From Sutcliffiella tianshenii (GTDB taxonomy: Bacteria > Bacillota > Bacilli > Bacillales > Bacillaceae_I): a stretch of DNA of 64,000 nucleotides. The stretch spans positions 248,001 to 312,000 of the forward strand of contig NZ_JAFBED010000001.1 of the NCBI RefSeq assembly GCF_016908565.1. The letters are read 5' to 3'. The position numbers were made by a program, and so were the translations under genes. Of the stretch, positions 58,305-64,000 are shown one piece after another; position 1 is the first letter of the stretch, and every line of letters starts with the position of its first letter. The notes under the pieces are model-generated. The model was given only the letters and a program-made list of their open reading frames with translations, was not told the DNA's origin and ran no database searches.

Positions 58305-60081
58305 CCCTGACACCTCCCAATTCCAATGGAAGCACAAGCTTCACAGCCAGACCCCCATCATGATGATTCGAAAGCTTCATGCTTGCAGCCCCGTCATAAT
58401 ACAGCTGAAGACGGGCATTAATATTTTTCAAGCCGATATTCGTTACTTCTTCCCTTGACTCTCTTTTTCCTGCTTGAAAATGACGATAAATCTCCTCCAG
58501 CCTTTCTTCTGTCACCCCGACTCCATTGTCCACGACCTCCAAAATAAGCATACCTTCCTCCACTTTCCCTTCGACCGTTATTCTTCCTACTCCTTCTCTT
58601 ATATCGAATCCATGCTTGAAGTAGTTTTCGATGATCGGCTGAAGGATCATCTTCGGGACCTGGACCTGCAGGGCATCTTCCCCGACATCAATCCTGTAAT
58701 CAAGATGGTCGCCAAATCTCTCTTTCTGCAATAAAAGATACGCTTTGAGATAGTTGATTTCTTTTTTCAGGGGCACCATATCCTCCTCCATATTCATCCC
58801 ATAGCGCATGATTTTGGACAGGTGCGTCACGAGTGTATAGATTTGCGGCACATTATTTTTCAGGGCGACCGTCCCGATCGACTGAAGGGCGTTATATAGA
58901 AAATGGGGATTCAACTGCGACTGCAGCACCTTTAACTGGTTATTTTTATTCTCGATTTCAAGCTTATACTCACGGTTGATGAGGTGATCGATCCTCTCCA
59001 TCATCTGCTTGAACCTGCTGCCAAGTATCCCGATTTCATCATGGCCCAATGACTCGAACTGAACCTTCATATTCCCTTCCTTCACCTGCTGGATGTTCTG
59101 GAGCAGCACCCTGATCGGGGATGTGATTTTAAAGGAGACGAACAAGGTGGCGAGAATGACGAGACTTAATCCCAGGACCCCGAAAAGGATATTGATTTTC
59201 GTTACGGTGAAAGCATTTTCATAAAGGGTCGTATAGGGGACGCGTTTGACAAGGATCCAGCCGCCAACCGCTGCCGGGGTCTGTTCATACATCATCATCC
59301 CATGGAAGGAGTCATTCTGCCATTCCATCGTCCCCCGCTCCTTGTCGGACTCCATCACTGCACCGATCCACTTCTGTTCAGCCTGCTTGGCAAACACTTC
59401 TGCATTCGAACTGTAGATCAATTCCCCGGTACTTGATAAAATGAAGAATTCCTCTGTCTCCTTGTTGTAAAGGTTCTCGCTCAGCTCCAGCACCCGTTCC
59501 GTTGACACCTCTATCGTAATGAAGGCGAGCACCTCATCAGATGGCACATTGCGCAAAACCCGGTGCAGGTACAACACATTTCTCCCCTGCTGCGCCTCAG
59601 TTGTATCGATGAACATATTGTACGGATTCAACTGGGCGTTTTTGTAGGCTTCCTCATACATCCTGCTGTTGAGCCTTGTGGAAAATACGACAGTCGAGCG
59701 CTTGGACGCTGTGATGCTCCGCTTCTCTTCTGCAAATGAAATATGTACCCTCCTGATGTTATCCTCCGCATACAGGATCGTCTGCAGGACATTCTTCACA
59801 ATGCCGAGTGTCATATAGTTATCTTCCTTATCAGGAGACCTCATGTAGTTGATGAAATCAGGGTTATTATACAAGGAAAGTGTTAGACTATTAAGCTCCT
59901 CCAAATAGGTTTCCAGATTGATTTTCCCCTGATAAAGGAGATTACTATTTTCTTGTACGACGAGGTCCTTGAAGGCTTCTTTTGTATGGTAATATGTGAT
60001 GATGATGGATGTGCCGAATGGCAGGATCGTTATCAAGAGCAGCAGTACGATAAGCTTATTGCGGATACTTTTTCTGATCAT
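58285..60081 (-). CDS. Sensor histidine kinase (YesM class)
   Basis: Membrane sensor kinase, 598 residues. Two transmembrane segments (~9-31 and ~290-312) flank an extracellular sensor of the dCache/YesM type. HAMP domain ~315-368; His_kinase domain with the phosphorylated His in SQLNPHFLYNALQ (~392); HATPase_c with VDNGVGV and IGLKNINARLQLYY. Such kinases usually sense the sugar or the binding-protein complex of an adjacent ABC transporter. Translationally coupled to the YesN-type regulator. The 262-base gap to the next upstream gene is occupied by a repeat element. Confidence 0.93.
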   Translation of the reverse strand: MIRKSIRNKLIVLLLLITILPFGTSIIITYYHTKEAFKDLVVQENSNLLYQGKINLETYLEELNSLTLSLYNNPDFINYMRSPDKEDNYMTLGIVKNVLQTILYAEDNIRRVHISFAEEKRSITASKRSTVVFSTRLNSRMYEEAYKNAQLNPYNMFIDTTEAQQGRNVLYLHRVLRNVPSDEVLAFITIEVSTERVLELSENLYNKETEEFFILSSTGELIYSSNAEVFAKQAEQKWIGAVMESDKERGTMEWQNDSFHGMMMYEQTPAAVGGWILVKRVPYTTLYENAFTVTKINILFGVLGLSLVILATLFVSFKITSPIRVLLQNIQQVKEGNMKVQFESLGHDEIGILGSRFKQMMERIDHLINREYKLEIENKNNQLKVLQSQLNPHFLYNALQSIGTVALKNNVPQIYTLVTHLSKIMRYGMNMEEDMVPLKKEINYLKAYLLLQKERFGDHLDYRIDVGEDALQVQVPKMILQPIIENYFKHGFDIREGVGRITVEGKVEEGMLILEVVDNGVGVTEERLEEIYRHFQAGKRESREEVTNIGLKNINARLQLYYDGAASMKLSNHHDGGLAVKLVLPLELGGVRDEGDHH

Positions 60082-60148
60082 GACCTACCCCCGATGGAAA
60101 AGCGTCTCTTTTCATTAATGGTCTGTTAAACACCGCTATTGCTTTCCG

Positions 60149-60250
60149 CAAAAGGCTGCGCTTTCCGCGGGGCGTTTGTGGAGCCTCCTCGGCTTAGCCT
60201 GTGGGGTCTCCACTAAACGCCATCTCCCGCAGGAGTCTCCGCCTTTTGCT
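60149..60250. repeat. Palindromic intergenic repeat element (MITE-like)
   Basis: A 102-base imperfect palindrome: outer arms GCAAAAGGC (60149-60157) and GCCTTTTGC (60242-60250), inner arms around GGCGTTTGTGGAG and CTCCACTAAACGCC. It is much richer in G+C than the surrounding DNA. I recall closely similar hairpin repeats in many Bacillaceae intergenic regions. It lies between the sensor kinase and the binding-protein genes, so it is probably transcribed. Confidence 0.75.
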
Positions 60251-60312
60251 CCAATCAACAGCTAGATTCTTATTAAATCAACCCTTGTTTTCTTTTAGTA
60301 TAAACAGAAAGC

Positions 60313-60334
60313 ATGCCTATGAATAGACATGCCC
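60313..60334 (-). terminator. Hairpin after the solute-binding protein gene
   Basis: GCATGCCTA (60313-60321) pairs with TAGACATGC (60326-60334) with one mismatch, followed by TTTCTGTTTA on the minus strand, 10 bases past the stop. Confidence 0.6.
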
Positions 60335-60344
60335 TCTGCCAAAA

Positions 60345-61616
60345 TTATTTTAAATTATCCCAAGAGCTTTGGAAGCGCTCAAGGAGTGTGTCATAGTCGA
60401 TTTTGCCTGCAGCGTATTCCTGGATGCTTGCGGCAAATTCCTTGTTTGCGCCATCCGGCCACATGAACCATGTCCAAGGGATTGTCTGTTCATTTTTGGA
60501 GTATTCCAGGATGGATTGACCAAGGTCTCCAAGTCCGGCAGGCTCGATGTTATCGAATGCCGGGATGAACGCGAACTCTTCTGTGATATACTTCTTGCCC
60601 GTTTCAGAGGAAACCATCCAGTTCAAGAATGTTTTTGCTTCTTCCAGGTGCTCGGAGTTCTTGTTCAGTACCCAGTTGTTCGGTACGCCAACAGGCAGGC
60701 GGTTGGAATCCGCATCGTCGCTGATGCTGATCGGGAGGAAGCCCATGTTCATGTCAGGGTTGACTTCATAGATCATGTTCTCCGTCCAGTTTCCTTGCTG
60801 CAGCATCGCAGTCTGGCCTGAAGCGAATTGTGTAACCTGTGTATTGTAATCCGTTGTTAATGGGTTGCTGTTTCCGAAATTGATTTCTGTATCCAATACT
60901 TCTTTGAAATTTTTGAAATGTTCATTTCCTACGATCTTTTCAGATCCATCATACAAGCCTGCAATGAATGCTTCCGGATCGTCCTGCTGTGCAAATGGGA
61001 TGTTCAGTAAATGCTGCCCGATTACCCACCACTCGCCATAGCCGGCGGAGAAAGGTGTGATACCAGCTTTTTTCAGCTTTTCAGAAGCGTCCTTCAATTC
61101 GGAAATCGTTGTTGGGGGCTCTGTGATCCCCGCTTCTTCAAAAAGGTCTTTATTGTAGATGAATCCATAGCCTTCAAGGTTGACCGGCATACCGTAAAGC
61201 TTGCCGTCTTCCGGATCTGTCATCGGTACTTTACCGATAGGAAGAACATGTTCAGCCCAAGGCTCTTCTGAAAGATCTGCAAGCTTTTCTTTCCAAAGCT
61301 CAAGCTCCTTGAATCCACCGTTGTTGAAGATATCCGGCTCTTCACCAGAAGCAAACTTTGCCTTTAATGCAGCACCATAGTCCGCTCCTCCACCGACTGT
61401 CTCAAGCTTGATTTTGATATTTGGATGCTCTGCTTCGAATTCCTTGATCATTTCCGCCAGTTGATCGGCAATCTCCACCTTAAACTGGAAGAAGTTCAAC
61501 GTTACTTGATCTCCTGAATTTTCCTTGTCGTCCCCTGAGGAATTATTGCTCGAGCATCCGGCAAAAATCCCCGCTACCAGTGTTAATGATAGTAAAAGCA
61601 TGAAAAAGCGTTTCAT
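60345..61616 (-). CDS. Sugar ABC transporter substrate-binding lipoprotein (family 1)
   Basis: Lipid-anchored extracellular solute receptor, 423 residues: signal MKRFFMLLLSLTLVAGIFAGC with the lipobox at Cys21, a short acidic linker, then the two-lobed family 1 (MalE/MsmE-like) fold with DIFNNGGFKELE, YGMPVNLEGYGFIYNKDLFE and GQTAMLQQGNWTENMI. Aromatic-rich stretches such as TIPWTWFMWPDG suggest an oligosaccharide ligand. GGGGGGCAATAAA precedes the ATG. The two permease genes are upstream in the same direction. The ligand is not determined. Confidence 0.93.
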   Translation of the reverse strand: MKRFFMLLLSLTLVAGIFAGCSSNNSSGDDKENSGDQVTLNFFQFKVEIADQLAEMIKEFEAEHPNIKIKLETVGGGADYGAALKAKFASGEEPDIFNNGGFKELELWKEKLADLSEEPWAEHVLPIGKVPMTDPEDGKLYGMPVNLEGYGFIYNKDLFEEAGITEPPTTISELKDASEKLKKAGITPFSAGYGEWWVIGQHLLNIPFAQQDDPEAFIAGLYDGSEKIVGNEHFKNFKEVLDTEINFGNSNPLTTDYNTQVTQFASGQTAMLQQGNWTENMIYEVNPDMNMGFLPISISDDADSNRLPVGVPNNWVLNKNSEHLEEAKTFLNWMVSSETGKKYITEEFAFIPAFDNIEPAGLGDLGQSILEYSKNEQTIPWTWFMWPDGANKEFAASIQEYAAGKIDYDTLLERFQSSWDNLK

Positions 61617-61688
61617 TTTATTGCCCCCCTTGAAAGTTAGATTAATTTTTATATAAATCTAGGAATCTGTAAAGTCAGACTCCTGGAT

Positions 61689-62516
61689 TTACTTAACAGA
61701 TCCAGCGGCAATCCCCTTGATGATATGCCTTTGTAGAAATAGGAAGAAAATAATGATCGGTGCGATACCGAGTACAAGCGCCGCCAACCCCATATCCCAT
61801 TGCTTCGTGTATTGCGCGAAGAATGTGGAGGTTGCGAGTGGAATGGTACGCAGATCCGCGTCCTGCAGCACAAGCAATGGAAGCAGGTAATCATTCCAGA
61901 TCCATAGTGTGTTCAGGATGATGACTGTCACAGTAATCGGCTTCAGCAGTGGAAATACGATTCTCCAGAACACGCCGAACTGGCTGCAGCCATCGATCCT
62001 TGCCGCCTCCTCGATCTCAAGCGGCACTGTTTTGACAAAGCCGTGATAGAGAAAAAGGGAAAGTGGTACACCAAAACCAAAGTACATCATGATGATCCCC
62101 GGCAGGCTGTTGATCATGCCAAGCGACCCGCCAAGCTTCATGAGTGGAATCATGACCGTCTGAAATGGGATGACCATGGCAGATACAATCACGACGAACA
62201 ATATCTTACTGAACCTACCCGGCGTCCGGACCATTTTCCAGGCCGCCATCGAACTGAGCACCACAATCCCGATATTACTGAACACAGTGATGATAAGGGA
62301 GTTCCAGAATGCCTTTGGAAACTTGATGATTTCCCACACCTTCGCATAGTTCGAGAATAGGATCTCCTGCGGCAGTGCAGCGGCATCTATCAGGATTTCA
62401 CTGAAACTCTTTACCGAATTGATCAAGACAAAGTAGAAAGGAATGAGGAAAATGAGACCGAGCGTGATACCGATGATTTCCAAAAGGAACGTCCTCTTCG
62501 TATACTTCTGATCCAT
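61689..62516 (-). CDS. Sugar ABC transporter permease (MalG type)
   Basis: Integral membrane permease, 275 residues, six hydrophobic segments (first at ~13-33), with the ATPase-contact EAA loop EEAARIDGCSQFGVFWRIVF (~173-192). It forms a heterodimeric channel with the permease encoded just upstream; the genes overlap by one base (TAATG). No ATPase gene is present in the locus, so the transporter probably uses a shared MsmX-type ATPase encoded elsewhere. Confidence 0.93.
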   Translation of the reverse strand: MDQKYTKRTFLLEIIGITLGLIFLIPFYFVLINSVKSFSEILIDAAALPQEILFSNYAKVWEIIKFPKAFWNSLIITVFSNIGIVVLSSMAAWKMVRTPGRFSKILFVVIVSAMVIPFQTVMIPLMKLGGSLGMINSLPGIIMMYFGFGVPLSLFLYHGFVKTVPLEIEEAARIDGCSQFGVFWRIVFPLLKPITVTVIILNTLWIWNDYLLPLLVLQDADLRTIPLATSTFFAQYTKQWDMGLAALVLGIAPIIIFFLFLQRHIIKGIAAGSVK

Positions 62517-63469
62517 TATGCCTCCACCTCCCTTTTCTTCGTGGCCATTACCTGTACTGTCGTAAAGATGGCGACGACGACAAAGAAGATAATGGACTTT
62601 GCTGTACCCAGACCGTATCGGTTATATTGGAATGCCTCCTGATAGATGTTGATGGCGACGGACTGTGTCGAGTTGAATGGACCGCCCCCTGTCAAGGAAA
62701 GATTCAAATCGAATATTTTGAATGCCATAGAAATCGTCAGGAAAAAGCAAATCGTAAACGCAGGTAAAATTAATGGAATGATGATTTTTGTAACCAAGGT
62801 AAAGTTGGAAGCGCCATCAATCCTTGCCGCTTCAAGCAAGCTATTGTCCACTCCCTGTAATGCCGCCACATAGATGACCATCATATAGCCGCTTATCTGC
62901 CAGGCGAACACGATGACAATGCCCCAGAATGCCGTCTTTTCATCCCCGAGCCATGGAAGCTGGAAAAAAGGGATGCCTGTCATTGCCCCGACAGACGCGA
63001 AGCCTTTGACAAAAATGAACTGCCAGATAAATCCGAGCAACAAGCCCCCGATTACATTCGGGAGGAAAAAGACCGTTCTTAATATATTGCGTGTTTTCAG
63101 TGCTGCATTAAGTAAAAGTGCGAAACCAAATCCGATAAGATTGCTGATGATCACAGCTGCAAACATGAATTTGGTTGTGAACATGAATGAGTTGAAGAAT
63201 GCATCATCGTTCGTGAAGATCTTTTTATAGTTTGCAAGCCCGACCCATTCCACGACCGAACTTACGCCATTCCAGGAAGTAAAAGAATAATAGACCCCCA
63301 TCAGGAACGGGATGATCTGGACGACAAGGAAGAATATCAATGCCGGTCCGACAAAGGCAGCGTAGGTTAATATATTTTTCCACTTCACTTTCCGCCTTGG
63401 CACTCCTTCTACTATTCTCGTCTTCGTTCTAGGATTTTGCGACGTCGCCGGATTCACGTTCGTCTCCAT
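62516..63469 (-). CDS. Sugar ABC transporter permease (MalF/UgpA type)
   Basis: Integral membrane permease, 317 residues. A basic N-terminal tail (~1-32) precedes six hydrophobic segments, with the EAA loop LLEAARIDGASNFTLVTKII (~213-232). It pairs with the MalG-type permease. First gene of the transporter operon; GGTGAAGG precedes the ATG at 63469, and a cre-like site and -10 box are just upstream, consistent with carbon catabolite repression. Confidence 0.93.
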   Translation of the reverse strand: METNVNPATSQNPRTKTRIVEGVPRRKVKWKNILTYAAFVGPALIFFLVVQIIPFLMGVYYSFTSWNGVSSVVEWVGLANYKKIFTNDDAFFNSFMFTTKFMFAAVIISNLIGFGFALLLNAALKTRNILRTVFFLPNVIGGLLLGFIWQFIFVKGFASVGAMTGIPFFQLPWLGDEKTAFWGIVIVFAWQISGYMMVIYVAALQGVDNSLLEAARIDGASNFTLVTKIIIPLILPAFTICFFLTISMAFKIFDLNLSLTGGGPFNSTQSVAINIYQEAFQYNRYGLGTAKSIIFFVVVAIFTTVQVMATKKREVEA

Positions 63470-63489
63470 CCTTCACCACCCCCCGTATG

Positions 63490-63503
63490 TGTAACCGCTT
63501 TCT
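63490..63503 (-). promoter_or_regulatory. cre-like CcpA site at the transporter operon start
   Basis: On the minus strand AGAAAGCGGTTACA matches 13 of 14 positions of the cre consensus TGWAANCGNTNWCA. It lies between the -10 box and the start codon, where CcpA binding would block transcription. Confidence 0.65.
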
Positions 63504-63506
63504 TTT

Positions 63507-63512
63507 ATTATA
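63507..63512 (-). promoter_or_regulatory. -10 box of the transporter operon
   Basis: Perfect TATAAT on the minus strand, 38 bases before the start codon. No TTGACA-like -35 element at the right distance, which suits a promoter needing an activator such as the YesN-type regulator. Confidence 0.5.
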
Positions 63513-63625
63513 TGCGGACACCCTCTCCATTTTGGGGTACCTAAATTGACTGGTTAGGTGCACAATATTGACTGAATTTTTTGTAGAATAGGTGGTTCAT
63601 CTTCTTTTTACATCAGAGTGAATTT

Positions 63626-63742
63626 CATGTTATCCTTGAAAACCTTTTTTAAAAGTTAATCTCTATATTTTTTTTCAATCCTTTGAGCCACAAGGGGTTG
63701 AATTTTTCTTAATCAAACGTTTGTTTAAAAATTTCTATACTG
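63626..63742. repeat. First copy of a 117-bp intergenic module
   Basis: Contains ACCTTTTTTAAAAGTTAA, a run of T, the imperfect inverted repeat CCTTTGAGCCACAAGG (63680-63695), a TTAATCAAACGTTTGTTTAA palindrome-like site (63709-63728) and CTATACTG (63735-63742). The same elements in the same order recur exactly 172 bases downstream. Confidence 0.75.
63709..63728. repeat. CG-centred palindrome, copy in module 1
   Basis: TTAATCAAACGTTTGTTTAA, two mismatched positions from perfect symmetry; same core as the palindromes at 44619-44640 and 63881-63900. Possible operator for a LacI- or TetR-type regulator. Confidence 0.55.
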
Positions 63743-63797
63743 ATAAAAGGAATCCATAGCTTAATGGGTTTTTTTACTCCAATTTTGGCAGTTTGGA

Positions 63798-63914
63798 CAT
63801 GATTTCTTACAAAACCTTTTTTAAAAGTTAATTTCAAAAATTTTTTTCAATCCCTTGACGCTCAAGGAGTTTCTACTTTTTTAATCAAACGTTTGTTTTA
63901 AAAAAGCTATACTG
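63798..63914. repeat. Second copy of the 117-bp intergenic module
   Basis: Same order of elements as the first copy. Here the inverted repeat is perfect, CCTTGA-CGC-TCAAGG (63853-63867), and CTATACTG is at 63907-63914. Element-to-element offset from the first copy is 172 bases at every landmark checked. Confidence 0.75.
63881..63900. repeat. CG-centred palindrome, copy in module 2
   Basis: TTAATCAAACGTTTGTTTTA; shares the TTAATCAAACGTTTG core with the other two copies. Confidence 0.55.
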
Positions 63915-63942
63915 GTATACTCAGCAATTTTCCCATAAAAAT

Positions 63943-63981
63943 AGCCAATGAGAGCTAGGTAAAGCAAAGCTCTCATTGGCT
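63943..63981. terminator. Strong hairpin at the window end
   Basis: Perfect 14-bp stem, AGCCAATGAGAGCT (63943-63956) with AGCTCTCATTGGCT (63968-63981), T-rich on both sides. It probably ends a gene beyond the window that reads leftward, or a transcript from the repeat modules. Confidence 0.8.
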
Positions 63982-64000
63982 GGTTCTTATTTTATTCTTC

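Noticed and set aside
1-64000. tRNA, rRNA, transposase or phage genes
   Set aside because: None could be recognised by sequence pattern or protein motif on either strand.

Overview
The window looks like a chromosomal segment of a low-G+C, endospore-forming Bacillus-type Firmicute. Reasons: strong GGAGG ribosome binding sites with many TTG/GTG starts, a sigma-B-type promoter, a CwlC-type mother-cell lysis amidase, and the ywpF, ssbB, ywqA-ywqB, ywqC-ywqD-ywqE, lytB-lytC, galU and ugd genes that lie in one neighbourhood in Bacillus subtilis. No rRNA, tRNA, CRISPR array, insertion sequence or prophage was seen. The first ~34 kb looks clearly more A+T-rich than the rest (by eye, not computed).

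Region 1 (1-16.8 kb) is a cell-wall polymer and autolysin locus, almost all on the minus strand. It holds a TagO-type initiating transferase (cut by the window edge), a family 2 glycosyltransferase, a wall-bound subtilisin, a three-gene operon wzy-like polymerase/galU/ugd, three more glycosyltransferases, and a lytC-lipoprotein-lytB operon. Region 2 (17-34 kb) continues with a giant Vpr-like protease, an HGSNAT-like acyltransferase, a PIG-L deacetylase lipoprotein, an NlpC/P60 hydrolase, a lytic transglycosylase, an SGNH-like protein, an LCP transferase and a tyrosine kinase/phosphatase cluster (ywqC-ywqD-ywqE). Beside the latter is a second YwqE copy that has lost most of its metal-binding histidines. 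Seven proteins in the window (six here, one at 51-53 kb) carry three cell-wall-binding type 2 (CWB2) repeats joined to different catalytic domains. My reading is that polymer synthesis, polymer modification and the enzymes that dock on the polymer are co-located.

Region 3 (34-56 kb) is more conserved: a class D sortase, cwlC, a BsuPI-type lipoprotein, ywqB-ywqA, a VanZ protein, an XRE regulator, ssbB, ywpF, a second class D sortase with its acidic substrate (MPDTA signal), a SEC-C protein, a DUF5317/29-residue membrane peptide/GGDEF-HD-GYP set, a second CWB2 transglycosylase, and a sigma-B-driven YflT-domain protein with a long acidic tail. Region 4 (56.5-64 kb) is a carbohydrate uptake locus: Gfo/Idh/MocA oxidoreductase, YesN/YesM-type two-component pair, solute-binding lipoprotein and two permeases, with a cre-like site at the operon start and no ATPase gene.

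The intergenic DNA is unusually structured. There are two arrays of degenerate ~20-21-bp units, one with six cores spaced exactly 21 bp apart, each lying between convergent genes. There is also a MITE-like palindrome at 60.15-60.25 kb, a 117-bp module repeated at exactly 172-bp offset at 63.6-63.9 kb, and three copies of a CG-centred palindrome (TCAAACGTTTG core). Many terminators are shared by convergent genes, and some contain the genes' stop codons.
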